Positions 16,668-26,924 of a stretch of DNA of 64,000 nucleotides are shown in pieces; position 1 is the stretch's first letter, and every line of letters begins with the position of its first letter. Origin of the DNA: JAWKNZ01 sp041391425 (lineage in GTDB: Bacteria; Bdellovibrionota_B; Oligoflexia; Oligoflexales; JAWKNZ01); assembly GCA_041391425.1 (NCBI GenBank), contig JAWKNZ010000006.1:62001-126000 (forward strand). Direction: 5' to 3'. The notes beneath the pieces are model-generated. The model did not search any database and was not told the DNA's origin. It saw only the letters and a list, made by a program, of their open reading frames with translations. Both the position numbers and the translations under genes were made by a program.

Positions 16668-18374
16668 ATGAAATTTTTTTTAATTGTTATTTTATGTTCT
16701 ATCTTGTTTTTTAATAAATTTGTATTCGCGAAAAGTATAATTGATATTCAACCAAATAAACTCATTTCTACTAAAGAAATCACCTCAGAGAAAGGCAAGC
16801 TAACACAATTTTCTTTGATAAATCTAAATGCAGATTTTAATAGATGGTATATTTTAAAATATGATCAGATTACTGAAAAAAAAATAGATTATTTTCATTT
16901 TCAAAACCCAGATCCTGATAATCAAATTATTAAACTGAGCAATGTCAAAGATTTCGCTATCGATATTTCTGTGAATGGAAAGGTTTATACTTGTGAATTA
17001 ACTGTTGATAACTTAACGAATCTCAGCGAGAAGGCTAGCAAATCTTTGTCTGCATATGAAGAATTATGTGATAATCGAATTTTTTTAAGAATTGCTATTA
17101 ATGGAAGACGGAGCTCAAAGGAAGCGGTAGCAAGCTTTTTGCGTAAGCATATATGGGGTGGAGAAAAAATCACTTCAATAGTTAAACAGACGTTATTTAA
17201 AGATAAGTTTATGCTCGAAGTTGTCGGTGATCATTCAAGTCAAACTGATAAAGTTGGATTTCCCGAAAAGAAGGGGCCTCAAAGAGCGAAAATTGATGAA
17301 AAAAGTTCTGGTAGATTGATTCCAATGCAAATGCTTGGGATACCGATATCCGACGAAAATGTAAAGGAATTGAAATCTGGCGAATGGTACCCGACGAAAT
17401 ATGATAGTAGTGTTTATGTGAGTGCTATAGAGCCAAAATCTGTTGCTGATGAGATTTTAAAGTCTTATCCCGAAAGGACTTCGAGTCTTGATTCAGTGGA
17501 ATCTAAAGCTATTGCTTTTCTAGTTGCCTTTGACCTTGAAAAGTTTGGTATTGGATTCATGGTGGGAACTGAACATCCAAGCGCTGAATGGTCAACAAGA
17601 GTTTCATCTGAAGTTAGAGATAAAGATGTAGGCCCAGATGGATTCGACTCATTATTACCGATTGTTGGAACGGGAAGGCTGACTAAGAGTCACGCACAAG
17701 ATATAGCAGCAACATTTACCGGTGGTTTTAAAAGAAGTCATAGTGGATTTCGTCATGGTCATCTGAGTAAGGTTAATAATGGAAGTCATTATGGATTTAT
17801 TGAAGAAGGCGTCATTTTAAGTACTTTGCAGCCTGAATTAGCTACAGTTATTATAGATAAAAATAACAACCTCAGTATGAAAACGTGGGAAACAAAAGAT
17901 AATAAAGAGTTATTGCCAAATATTCAATATGCTCGGCAAAATGGTGTTCCTATTATAGATGGCATTGATAGTAAGACATCAATCCCAATTCCAGGTAGTT
18001 ATGTTAATCAGTGGGGCAAAGGCAACTGGTCGGGATCGATTGATAGTAAGGAAAGAGCCTTAAGAGCGGGCCTTTGCCTTTCAAATTATAAAGGTAAGAA
18101 ATATCTTATTTACGGATATTTTTCAACTGCAACACCAAGTGCGATGGCTAGAGTTTTTCAAGCCTACCAATGCGAATACGCCATGCATTTAGATATGAAT
18201 GCATTAGAACATACCTATTTAGCAACTTATTCATTTGAACATGGTGAGATATCTGTTCATAACTTAATTGATGGAATGAAAGTTTTGGATCGATATCATG
18301 AAGGTAAAGTTTCGCCACGATTTATTGGCCAAAGTGATAACCGTGATTTCTTTTATTTATTTCATAAGAACTAA
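16668..18374 (+). CDS. Exported phosphodiester-glycosidase-like (NAGPA family) protein
   Basis: The 568-aa protein has a signal peptide (MKFFLIVILCSILFFNKFVFA). Residues from about 335 onward show the NAGPA-like pattern: ATFTGGFKRSHSGFRHG, a glycine-rich segment, RQNGVPIIDG, QWGKGNWSG, RALRAGLCL and a Cys-Ala-(Met)-x-LD element (CEYAMHLDMN). Family members hydrolyse phosphodiester-linked sugars (mammalian uncovering enzyme) or act on exopolysaccharide or teichoic-type polymers in bacteria. The first 300 residues are not recognised. It is followed by an SUMF1-like gene on the same strand. The domain call rests on motif resemblance. Confidence 0.6.
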   Translation: MKFFLIVILCSILFFNKFVFAKSIIDIQPNKLISTKEITSEKGKLTQFSLINLNADFNRWYILKYDQITEKKIDYFHFQNPDPDNQIIKLSNVKDFAIDISVNGKVYTCELTVDNLTNLSEKASKSLSAYEELCDNRIFLRIAINGRRSSKEAVASFLRKHIWGGEKITSIVKQTLFKDKFMLEVVGDHSSQTDKVGFPEKKGPQRAKIDEKSSGRLIPMQMLGIPISDENVKELKSGEWYPTKYDSSVYVSAIEPKSVADEILKSYPERTSSLDSVESKAIAFLVAFDLEKFGIGFMVGTEHPSAEWSTRVSSEVRDKDVGPDGFDSLLPIVGTGRLTKSHAQDIAATFTGGFKRSHSGFRHGHLSKVNNGSHYGFIEEGVILSTLQPELATVIIDKNNNLSMKTWETKDNKELLPNIQYARQNGVPIIDGIDSKTSIPIPGSYVNQWGKGNWSGSIDSKERALRAGLCLSNYKGKKYLIYGYFSTATPSAMARVFQAYQCEYAMHLDMNALEHTYLATYSFEHGEISVHNLIDGMKVLDRYHEGKVSPRFIGQSDNRDFFYLFHKN

Positions 18375-18407
18375 ATAATTTTTCTCTAAATATGGAGTTA
18401 ATTGATT

Positions 18408-19451
18408 ATGTGTCAGCTTGTCAATTTTAAAAAGAGTTTTACTCAGTTGCTGCTATTTTTTGAATTGATATTCATACCGTTTTTAGATTTGGAATTAATT
18501 TTTGCTGGCACAGAAAAAGTTACATTACAGGAACAAAATAAAATTTTGCTTGAAAAGATAGCTAAGACACACAATTTGACCGAAGAGCATCTAAAAAAAC
18601 TTACTAATATTTTTAAGACTAGTGGATACATTGGACAAGGAAATCCTAAATTGACGGTACATCCGATGTCCGTGCAAAAATGTCATGAAAAACTAAAATC
18701 AGAAAAAATATCTTATGAAAACATTAAAGATGAAACCATATGTGGCGGAAAATATATGGCACCTTTGTATAATGTCGAAAAATCTACTAAAGAGAAGGCA
18801 AAAGTATGTATTGATAAATTTGAATTTCCTGATATTCCTTGTGAATATCCAGTCGTCTGGGTAAAGGCAAGAGAAGCTGCTGAAATTTGTCAGGCAATTG
18901 GTAAACGTATTTGCGATGCTCATGAGTGGGAAGGAGCATGTGCAGGCGATTTGAGAGAACCTGATTATGATTTCACTTTAGCAAAAAAAATGGATTTTCA
19001 TTCTGCAATAAAGAAAATGCGTTATCAACATAATTTAAAAGAGGGAAAAAACAAGAGTTGGAGTTATGGCCCTAAAAGGAGAACCGGCATATGCGCAGCA
19101 AATGGTAGTAAAACAGAAGGATGCGGGGGTGAAGGCTGGGCTAAATGCGGATCGAATACTTATCCAGCGGGTGCATTTCCAGAGTGCAAGAGCAGTTTTA
19201 ATGTCTATGATATCCATGGAAATGCGGCAGAGCATATGAATCTACCAATACTGCCTGAGCAAATGGCTAGTAAAAAAAATTCGCAGTTAGGATATACTGA
19301 AATGAAAGGCAGTTGGTTTATTTTCGATAAATATAAAGCGCATAAGGATTACTGTCGTTGGCGGGCACCATTTTGGCACGGAACTCGAGTTATGGATTCT
19401 AAAAGTCATCATAACTACCATTTAGGATTTCGTTGCTGCAAGGATTTATAA
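18408..19451 (+). CDS. Exported SUMF1/formylglycine-generating-enzyme-like protein
   Basis: The ATG at 18408 has GGAG at a 10-nt spacing; a TTG at 18402 is too close to it. A hydrophobic N-terminus suggests export. From about residue 110 the SUMF1/FGE-sulfatase fold is visible: VCIDKFEFPDIPCEYPVVWVKAREAAEIC, GKRICDAHEWEGAC, FNVYDIHGNAAEH, KGSWFI and GFRCC. Proteins of this superfamily include formylglycine generators, ergothioneine EgtB and PvdO-type enzymes, plus many of unknown role. There are many cysteines, fitting a periplasmic disulfide-rich protein. It ends 4 nt from the convergent SpoIIE gene. No sulfatase is present nearby. Confidence 0.72.
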   Translation: MCQLVNFKKSFTQLLLFFELIFIPFLDLELIFAGTEKVTLQEQNKILLEKIAKTHNLTEEHLKKLTNIFKTSGYIGQGNPKLTVHPMSVQKCHEKLKSEKISYENIKDETICGGKYMAPLYNVEKSTKEKAKVCIDKFEFPDIPCEYPVVWVKAREAAEICQAIGKRICDAHEWEGACAGDLREPDYDFTLAKKMDFHSAIKKMRYQHNLKEGKNKSWSYGPKRRTGICAANGSKTEGCGGEGWAKCGSNTYPAGAFPECKSSFNVYDIHGNAAEHMNLPILPEQMASKKNSQLGYTEMKGSWFIFDKYKAHKDYCRWRAPFWHGTRVMDSKSHHNYHLGFRCCKDL

Positions 19452-19455
19452 TACG

Positions 19456-21672
19456 TTAGGCAACACTATGGATACTAGGAAAATCTATCGGCGTTTCGAT
19501 AACTGAATTTTCTGGTTTCCATTGGAATACCAATAATGTTCGATCATCTGCTTGTCTGTTGTTTTCGAATAGGTCACAGCTTAAGTATAGTTCTTCAATA
19601 TCGGTCGCATTTAAGCTTAAATCTCTAGATGCTAACTTTTGTTTTAAATATTTCAAAAAATCTTTTGCTCGCCTTGATGTATCAATGAATCCGTCGCTAG
19701 TAATTACAAAAAATGACCCGGGCTTAATTTGCATTTTGTGAAATTTTGCATTTGAAAGAGGCAAAAAGCGTGTATTCCAATAATTTTTATTATCGACTTC
19801 GTTCGTTGCTGATAAGTTTGTCGTAGGTTCGATAATTAAAGGAAACGGGAAGTTTACTCTAAATAGGCTAATTATACCGGTTTTGGCATCAAATTCAGCC
19901 CCCCCAATTGCAATAATATCTGGGTCATCACTGATCTGATTCAGATATCTTTGTACTTGCATGGAGTATGCCTGTAATTTATTTTCTCTCCATTTATCGT
20001 CATCGGTTTGACCATTCCAGATCGCATCTGCAATAACATTTGCGGCTGACGCTTTTAGTGCTGCTTGAATTCCATGGCCTGTCACGTCGTTAATTAGAAA
20101 TGTTAATTTTTCATGTTGATCATTCCAATTAACAAAGTATGTATCGCCTGACACGTAAAGCATAGCTTCATGATAACATTTAAAGCCAGCAAATTTTGGT
20201 AATTCAGGTGTATTGAGAAATGATTTCTGTACAGTGCGACCTAACTCCATTTCATGCTCGATTTCTATAGCTTTGGCTTCAATTTTGGATAGTTGTTTTA
20301 CCCTTTTCTCAAGGGTCCCAATATTGATAAAGGCACTAAAAGCTAGCATCCAGGTTGAAATAGGTTGTAAGATATCGATTAAGGTTGAAACTGGGCCACT
20401 CGCTTTTAGTTCCGGGAAATAGGCAAATATTGGTTCGACGACCTGCTCAAATGCTCCAATAGAGGCGATTAATAAAGCTGCAACTCTCCAATTTAGATCT
20501 TTTCCACGTAGTAAATATGCTGTACGTAAGCAAACAATTAATCCTATTGACCCTATAATAATATCTCGATAGCGTGGTAAACGGTATATGAACCAATATT
20601 CGTGCTGTAAGCCATAATGCCACGCAATACCATATGGTACAGATAGTAGGCTTCCAATTAAGAGCCAAGGCAAGACATTTTTAGGTATCATTCTTGCTAA
20701 TTGCAAGAAAAAGAATAGTCGAAAAACATCGCCCATCTGGTAGCAAAAGTTTTTTAAGAATGTGGCGTCAAATGGGAGCCAATCATATAAGGTTGAAATT
20801 GCTATCCCTTCGAAGCCGAGAAGCATAGCTAACCCTAAGGACTCAGGTGATCCATCAACAATCATAAAAAGAACAAGTACTAAAATGGCCATGCAGATTC
20901 TTGCCATATGTCCTACATAGTTGCCTCTTCCAACTTTATCTGCCGCTAAGAATTCTTGGTATCTTGAATACTCTCTTTTGGACATGACAGTAGGAAAAGT
21001 TTCGATGAAATTTTTTTCATGCATTCGAATTGGCATTAATGATGGTTGCATAGGCCTCAATTGAACAACTAAGTCAGCTTGCAGTGATTCTTGCAAATAC
21101 TCTTCAGGACTAAAGTAAGCAACAATTTGATCTCCTTCGTAGAAAGATCCAGTAAGAATGCCATTTAGATATAAATCTATTTTACGAAAATTTATTTTAG
21201 GGAATGTTAAGGCTAATGCATTTCTCGAATTTAGAGACTTCCACCAAGAGGTCTTTAATTTTGTCGATAGCATTAGAACTTCGGATGAAGCATATGCATC
21301 GTTTTTTTTTCGTTCAAGAGTATATGATTTGATATCTGCGGTATATTTTTGTACACCTTGGAGCTTTTGATAGCAATTGAATGCACCTGACGACATACAA
21401 TCATAACCCAGAACTTTGGTTGCATACCAATCTGTACTCTTTAATATATATATATCTTTTTGCTTTGATAAATAAGTGCCAACGTCTTGGCGTAACCACG
21501 CCATGATTAATATAAATGCCAATGTGAAAGCAAATAGAGCCGATGCAACAAGCATTGTCCACATGTTTCTATTTTTTTCAGATGGATTAGTAGTCTGGCG
21601 AGCTAGATAAGCATCCTCAAAGGCCCTTTGCGACCAGAACCATACAATTGAATTTTTAATTAGTTTTTTCAT
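19456..21672 (-). CDS. Membrane sensor with SpoIIE/PP2C-type phosphatase domain
   Basis: The 738-aa protein has a cytoplasmic start, one membrane segment (about 41-63), an extracytoplasmic beta-rich region (about 64-255), a block of about seven membrane segments (255-440) and a short coiled linker. The C-terminal SpoIIE domain has EMELGRTVQKSFL, SGDTYFV, INDVTGHGIQAAL and ITSDGFIDT, including the metal-binding Asp residues. The layout is that of 7TMR-DISM sensors coupled to a PP2C phosphatase, which usually dephosphorylate STAS anti-anti-sigma factors. No STAS or anti-sigma gene is nearby, so its partner is encoded elsewhere. Confidence 0.82.
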   Translation of the reverse strand: MKKLIKNSIVWFWSQRAFEDAYLARQTTNPSEKNRNMWTMLVASALFAFTLAFILIMAWLRQDVGTYLSKQKDIYILKSTDWYATKVLGYDCMSSGAFNCYQKLQGVQKYTADIKSYTLERKKNDAYASSEVLMLSTKLKTSWWKSLNSRNALALTFPKINFRKIDLYLNGILTGSFYEGDQIVAYFSPEEYLQESLQADLVVQLRPMQPSLMPIRMHEKNFIETFPTVMSKREYSRYQEFLAADKVGRGNYVGHMARICMAILVLVLFMIVDGSPESLGLAMLLGFEGIAISTLYDWLPFDATFLKNFCYQMGDVFRLFFFLQLARMIPKNVLPWLLIGSLLSVPYGIAWHYGLQHEYWFIYRLPRYRDIIIGSIGLIVCLRTAYLLRGKDLNWRVAALLIASIGAFEQVVEPIFAYFPELKASGPVSTLIDILQPISTWMLAFSAFINIGTLEKRVKQLSKIEAKAIEIEHEMELGRTVQKSFLNTPELPKFAGFKCYHEAMLYVSGDTYFVNWNDQHEKLTFLINDVTGHGIQAALKASAANVIADAIWNGQTDDDKWRENKLQAYSMQVQRYLNQISDDPDIIAIGGAEFDAKTGIISLFRVNFPFPLIIEPTTNLSATNEVDNKNYWNTRFLPLSNAKFHKMQIKPGSFFVITSDGFIDTSRRAKDFLKYLKQKLASRDLSLNATDIEELYLSCDLFENNRQADDRTLLVFQWKPENSVIETPIDFPSIHSVA

Positions 21673-21991
21673 AGCAGCTAAGTTTTCGGTTACGCTTGCT
21701 TAAAACTTGATGAGGGCATGGTGTCTTGGAGCCCTATAAGCTCATATTCTGAAAAATTTGTGTAAATTACCGCGCTTCAGCTTGTACTGGTATAGATTGT
21801 TATGGCTTTGGAAATGTATCTTAATAATTATTATTTTTTATTATTACAACCGATTAATAATATTGACTTATTAAAAACAATGTATATTTTTTATAATAAA
21901 TGTAATATACAGCTGAAATCAAAAAAAAGACAATGATTATTTGTTGTTAATTTAAAATATTTTATAAATATTATTGTTGGGAAGATTTATT
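21673..21991. other. Divergent AT-rich promoter region
   Basis: The region separates the divergently transcribed SpoIIE-type and M6-protease genes. It has long A/T runs (21830-21960) but no confident promoter boxes, RNA gene or repeat. A GGGA site at 21979-21982 serves the downstream ATG. Confidence 0.35.
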
Positions 21992-24900
21992 ATGTGGCAC
22001 AATATTAATTGGATAACAGTTTTTACTGTGAATATTTTGATCTTTGGGTCTTGTAATTTTGGCAAAAGCCATAAAAAGCCAAACCCATCAGATCAGTTAA
22101 ATCCCGATAAGCAATTGACGCAAGTTGTAAGTGAAATTGGAAATACAAGAAGTGCTCTCGAAGAAAAAAGAAAAGGTGTAGAAAAGGCTAAAGCTTCGGG
22201 GCAGTCCATTAGTGATGCTGATCGTAATAGACTTGTCGAGCTGGAAAAACGTATTGCCACTTTGGAAAAAAAGTTTAGCGATAAACAGAAAGCAACTTCT
22301 CTACCAGCAATGAATACTAAAGTACTTTCAATTCCTCAAGCTCTAGAAGGGCATACTGATCTACATTCATTTGCGGGGACATATAAAATTTTAGTGATTC
22401 CAGTAGAATTTCAAGATGTGAAATTTGATGATCGCCATTTTTTTACAAGCACTAAAACAAAGGCTTCTCCTGCTCAAGAGTATCTCTTTGGAGATAACGA
22501 AAATTCTATGACTCAGTATTATAAGCATGCTTCTCTCGGGAAGTTTAATTTAGCAGGTAATGTTGTTTCCCCTGTCACTGTATCTGGAAATTTAGCTGAT
22601 TATGGTGAAGCAGTTCCTGGTAATACCGATAAAAATGCACGTGGGCTCGTAGTCGATGCTTTGAAAGCAGTGCGTGATCAAGGTAAAAATGATATCGATT
22701 GGTCTGAGTACGATTTATGGGATTTATATGATTATGATAAAGATGGCCATTATCATGAGCCTGATGGATTTATTGACGCAGTTGTCTTGATTTATGCTGG
22801 GAAAAGCCAAGCCTCTTGCCAGGCAACTTTTGATAGCGCTGGTAGCAGGCCTGCAACCTCTGAAGTGCCTGAGACAGATCCTAGGTATGATGCAATTGTT
22901 GAGTGTTACAATAGAATTTGGCCACATAGATCAGGTATATTTTTAGATCATTCTAGCGATGATTATTCAGAGAATGGTCCTGTTGTCGAAGGTATAAATA
23001 GACCTGCTTTCGGTGGTTTAAAATTGAGTGAAACTGTATTTGCTACAGATTATAATATGCAGTCCGAGTATTCAGATCGTTCAACATTTATGCACGAATT
23101 TGGTCACTCGATTGGCCTTCCCGATGTATATGCCATGCGAGGAAGTAACTCTGTACAAGAGTGGGATCTTATGGCGAATAATGCACCTGATGAAGCACAA
23201 GAACTTTCATCATATAATAAGTATACGCTTGGATGGTTAAAACCTAAAGTGATTAAACAAGGGCAGGATTTTTCAGCTTATCTAGGAGCCTATAATTTTA
23301 TAAGTGCAGAGCATAGAGAACACCTCACTACGTATAATGGTCCAAAAGAATTAAGTGCAGAAGTGGATGGAAAAGTGCAATCTTTTGATATAACCGCCAC
23401 AGTTCCGGAATTTGGTGAGCCTGTATATAGATCAATTGTTGCTCTAACCAATGGCTCGGTAGAAACAGTCCCCGTGACAAATTTGCCAGAGATTTTTGGT
23501 AAGTTTAGTGCATATAGCGGTAAGTATGATGATAAGAGTAAGTCCTATAAAATTAATGTTTTGGTACCTATAGAAGGTGATGCAACATTAAGTTTTGATA
23601 CCAAGTATGCAATAGAAACCGAAACAAATTTTACTAGTACTGAGGAGAAAATCAGAGTTGTTACTGACTATGATTTAGGGAAGGTACTAATTAATGATGA
23701 AGTTTTTGAGGAGTTGCGAACGATTTCAGGTGATGAAAATTATGATAGTTTAGCTGAAGAAAATCCCGATTGTGAAGCTGATCGAGTTATTGAATTACGT
23801 CTTAAAAAGATTAAATCGGAATTAAACCAAGATGAGCAATCAGAATTGAATGAAAAACTTACAATATGTCAGACACCTGTTTGGCAGACGAAGAAGTATG
23901 ATTTAACCCCTTACAAAGGGCAAATTGTAGAGTTTTCTATCAATCTAACGACGGATGCAGCATATACTGAATTTGGTATTGTTTTTGACAATATTCGAAT
24001 TGGAGATAAGATGATTGAAAACTTTGAATCCGCAGAAGAAAACCTTTCGACTCCATTTAAAATTATCGAAAATGGAAATGATAGGATTGCATATAATCAA
24101 TTTTATTTATTTGAATATCGCGTACCTGGCGAAGATTTTGGCACTGCTTCATATAATAAAGATAATAATATCGGGAAATATCGACATTCTATGTTTATTG
24201 GCGTCGATCCTAGTAATGGCCCTGAACAACGAGGGTTTAATATTATACCACAGTATAGGATGATTGAAGCGAATGCGCAGCCTGGAGTATTGGTTTGGTA
24301 TTTTAACGCAAAATATAACCGTCGCGAAAATAACCCAGAGTACCAAGAGGGTAAAGGCTATTTGCTGGTACTTAACTCAGAAATTAAGGATTTGCCTTTG
24401 CCTGGACCATTCGCAGACGGTGTATTTAAGGATGATCAAGGATTTTATGATAGAAATAGTTTCGAACTAAACTCTCTTATTGCTTTACAAAGATCAGAGT
24501 TTATCTGTTTTTCTCATACAAAATATAACGAATATCAGACAGGTATAGCCCCGGATTGCTCGAATTATGATGACATTGATGTATTGGAGGAAATCACTAA
24601 GGATGGCCTTGGTTTAATGTATCGCAGAAAGCGCATTAACTTAATTTTACCTAGCCATAGGAAGAATTTCATTAGCATTAATGTTCCGTTTTTTAATACT
24701 GCCGGCGCTCGCTCCATCTATTCTACTTTTAGGCCAACAGGAAGCGCTAGTCATGTGCCCTTTAAGGCATATAAGATTGAGACTGATCAAAATAATGATA
24801 TGAAGCTAATTCCAGATATCGACATCACTAATACGCTGCTGGGATTAGCACCAGTATCATCTTTCGATGACAAAGATAACAATCTTGCTGATCGTGATGG

Positions 24901-25078
24901 ATTTGTGAGTGATAGTGTTGTCGTTGAGAAAAAAGGTTTTTCTTTTAAAGTTGTAAATCCTAATGGCCAAATAATAAAACGCTTTAATGGACTTGATCCA
25001 AATGAAAATTCATATGAAGCGAGGCGCCCGCGTGCTAAGTTGATCTTTCAATGGAAAAATGAAAAACATGTAGAGTAA
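21992..25078 (+). CDS. Secreted M6-family (immune inhibitor A-like) zinc metalloprotease lipoprotein
   Basis: The protein is 1028 aa from ATG 21992, with GGGA at 9-nt spacing. The start TTG 21974 is less likely. The signal peptide ends IFGSC, a probable lipobox, and a coiled-coil spacer follows (about 45-100). The catalytic motif HEFGHSIGLPD (368-378) gives the zinc ligands His368, His372 and Asp378 with Glu369. A calcium-loop-like DYDKDGHYHEPDGFID precedes it. The large C-terminal region is beta-rich and similar in layout to InhA-type proteases. Such enzymes degrade host or prey proteins outside the cell. Confidence 0.85.
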   Translation: MWHNINWITVFTVNILIFGSCNFGKSHKKPNPSDQLNPDKQLTQVVSEIGNTRSALEEKRKGVEKAKASGQSISDADRNRLVELEKRIATLEKKFSDKQKATSLPAMNTKVLSIPQALEGHTDLHSFAGTYKILVIPVEFQDVKFDDRHFFTSTKTKASPAQEYLFGDNENSMTQYYKHASLGKFNLAGNVVSPVTVSGNLADYGEAVPGNTDKNARGLVVDALKAVRDQGKNDIDWSEYDLWDLYDYDKDGHYHEPDGFIDAVVLIYAGKSQASCQATFDSAGSRPATSEVPETDPRYDAIVECYNRIWPHRSGIFLDHSSDDYSENGPVVEGINRPAFGGLKLSETVFATDYNMQSEYSDRSTFMHEFGHSIGLPDVYAMRGSNSVQEWDLMANNAPDEAQELSSYNKYTLGWLKPKVIKQGQDFSAYLGAYNFISAEHREHLTTYNGPKELSAEVDGKVQSFDITATVPEFGEPVYRSIVALTNGSVETVPVTNLPEIFGKFSAYSGKYDDKSKSYKINVLVPIEGDATLSFDTKYAIETETNFTSTEEKIRVVTDYDLGKVLINDEVFEELRTISGDENYDSLAEENPDCEADRVIELRLKKIKSELNQDEQSELNEKLTICQTPVWQTKKYDLTPYKGQIVEFSINLTTDAAYTEFGIVFDNIRIGDKMIENFESAEENLSTPFKIIENGNDRIAYNQFYLFEYRVPGEDFGTASYNKDNNIGKYRHSMFIGVDPSNGPEQRGFNIIPQYRMIEANAQPGVLVWYFNAKYNRRENNPEYQEGKGYLLVLNSEIKDLPLPGPFADGVFKDDQGFYDRNSFELNSLIALQRSEFICFSHTKYNEYQTGIAPDCSNYDDIDVLEEITKDGLGLMYRRKRINLILPSHRKNFISINVPFFNTAGARSIYSTFRPTGSASHVPFKAYKIETDQNNDMKLIPDIDITNTLLGLAPVSSFDDKDNNLADRDGFVSDSVVVEKKGFSFKVVNPNGQIIKRFNGLDPNENSYEARRPRAKLIFQWKNEKHVE

Positions 25079-25883
25079 TAGTGGTTTTTTTAGTTGATAG
25101 AAGCTTCATTGAGGGAAGCGAAACATTTCGAACCTTGACTCATGGACATGTGAATAAGTGAGGTTACTTACTTTTGGTGCAGAATAACGGACGACGGCCG
25201 CCCTCTTTCCTCCCCACTAGTTTTATGACTTATGGGTAAATTAAGGATAAGCTTTCTAAAGAACATTCATTATTAATGTTCGTCATTAGCTGGTAACATT
25301 ATTTTACCATTTTGACTCTGAGATATACTGTCAAAGTTCGGTGTGCCAATTGCCAGCCTTCCTCTAAGAGCAAATATAATAATGATCAATAATGCCACAA
25401 TACCTAATAAGTTCTCTCTTCTCAGCGTAAACACGACTCTTCTCCTCATTCACAGTCTTAACAGTTTCAATTTAGAGGGCACCTAATCTCGATTTCTTTT
25501 TCTATTACCGTTCACGACATAAGCTATGCAAAATTAGAGCCAATAATGTTTGCTAATCGTTAGATAGATATAATTTCAAACATCTAACGCTCGTTTCTTT
25601 TTTAGTTTCAATCTGTGGGTCTTAATTTGCCTGTTATGGCTGTATAATCTCAGGCTTGTCGGTAAATGGCATAAAAGCTAGGCTTTTTTGATTAAAAAAT
25701 ATGCAATCATATTTTCTGCATGATTGTTCTCAATATGATACTTAATATCATTTAAAAATGCTAAGATTGGAGCTTATCAGCTATAAAAGGAGTCATATGA
25801 CTTCAGTGGATTATAAGTTACAGCTGTAACCAGATGTTATAATCTCTTCGTTTAATTTATCCACTACTCAATTTCTCATTTTT
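25079..25883. other. Long intergenic region with one short gene
   Basis: Within these 800 bases the only supported coding feature is the 53-codon gene at 25273-25434. A GC-richer patch near 25190-25215 (acggccgccctc) and an AT-rich tract at 25660-25790 are otherwise unexplained. No tRNA or repeat was found. Confidence 0.4.
25273..25434 (-). CDS. 53-aa single-span membrane protein
   Basis: This short gene begins with GTG at 25434. It is preceded by a strong ribosome site GAGGAG at 7-nt spacing. The product starts MFTLRREN, has one hydrophobic helix (LLGIVALLIIIIFALRG, about 9-25) and a polar, Asn/Gln/Ser-rich tail ending PANDEH. The positive residues on both ends of the helix give no clear topology. 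It resembles small inner-membrane peptides; no family was recognised. A 7-bp hairpin (GAACATT/AATGTTC, 25261-25281) overlaps its end. Confidence 0.6.
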   Translation of the reverse strand: MFTLRRENLLGIVALLIIIIFALRGRLAIGTPNFDSISQSQNGKIMLPANDEH

Positions 25884-26771
25884 TTAATTTTTCATAGTGA
25901 CTGGGATTGGTCGCGCTTCTAAAGTAAAAGCCCCAACTTTCACATCTGCTTCTGAGTAAAGAGGCAGCTGACCTTTATCGGCACTAAAGTACATGAATAT
26001 ACCTTTCCTTTGTGCTAAGGCTCCTTCTACTTTAGTTAGAATCTCTACTTTATGAGTTTTTATTTTTTTATTCGACAGCTCAATATTTTTTTGTCCCAGA
26101 ACACTTGCTTTTAAATGGTAGACTTTGCCATTTGAATAGATGTTATAAAATATGTCCTTTGTTCTAAACAGATTTTGTCTTCGAATTAGAAATAGAATTG
26201 AGTAAGAGTCGACAACATATTCGTCCAATTCATACTGTCGGTAATGGATTTTTGTATCTCCTTCTGACTCTTTTTCAACGACACGCCGGTTGTCGTAGTC
26301 GAAAAGTACAGTTTTTCTTTGGTGATAAGAGCCTTCTTGTTTATCTACATTTAGGTATAATGTCTTCCCTGATTCTAAATCAAAATAGCCTTCGATATTT
26401 TCTTTGATGACTATAATCCACTTATACCAGTCGGCAGATTTGGCGCGTAATGCGAATTTCAATGCCCATCTTCCTTGTATTTTTACAAGCTTTTCGATAG
26501 CTGCATGACAATGTCCGCCTAGTATTCTTGACATGAACGTTTCATGGTATGCATCCATAGAAACAAGCTCAGGTATTTGAAAAGGCAATTTTGAGAGATC
26601 AGGAAGAGCATCATTAAATGGCCCTTCTTGTACATTGATCTCGGGCTCAAGCTTGCCAAGCTGAAGTTCTTTTAAGTACCGAGAGTTTTCACAATATGCG
26701 TTAGGTGTAAACAAAAATGCTAGAAACCATGCAGTTGATATTTTAAAAACTAGACGTGGTATTTTATGCAT
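25884..26771 (-). CDS. DUF3108-family periplasmic protein
   Basis: This 295-aa protein has a signal peptide (FKISTAWFLAFLFTPNAYC). The middle and C-terminal parts follow the DUF3108 pattern: repeated beta strands (KWIIVIKENIEGYFDLESGKTLYLNV, RKTVLFDYDNRRVVEK) and the ending KVEILTKVEGALAQRKGIFMYFSADKGQLPLYSEADVKVGAFTLEA. Family members are predicted periplasmic beta proteins of unknown function, common in proteobacteria. It stands alone between spacers on the minus strand. Confidence 0.75.
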   Translation of the reverse strand: MHKIPRLVFKISTAWFLAFLFTPNAYCENSRYLKELQLGKLEPEINVQEGPFNDALPDLSKLPFQIPELVSMDAYHETFMSRILGGHCHAAIEKLVKIQGRWALKFALRAKSADWYKWIIVIKENIEGYFDLESGKTLYLNVDKQEGSYHQRKTVLFDYDNRRVVEKESEGDTKIHYRQYELDEYVVDSYSILFLIRRQNLFRTKDIFYNIYSNGKVYHLKASVLGQKNIELSNKKIKTHKVEILTKVEGALAQRKGIFMYFSADKGQLPLYSEADVKVGAFTLEARPIPVTMKN

Positions 26772-26924
26772 ATTTTACACACTTATTGAAGTTTAAAAAC
26801 CAGCCATCAGAAGCTATTTTATGTACAAAGAATCAAGGCGCATAGAAAAACTTACGACATTTTTCGTAATGAGAGCACCTTTTAAAACAACAAGATCAGA
26901 GGCCGCATCTTAGATGCCTTCTTT

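Noticed and set aside
21992..22010. Sigma-54-like TGGCAC box
   Set aside because: It lies inside the coding start of the M6 protease and lacks a TTGC box at the right distance.
25100..25145. Third copy of the MITE core (gagggaagcgaaacatttcg)
   Set aside because: Only a few bases agree and there are no terminal repeats or target duplication.
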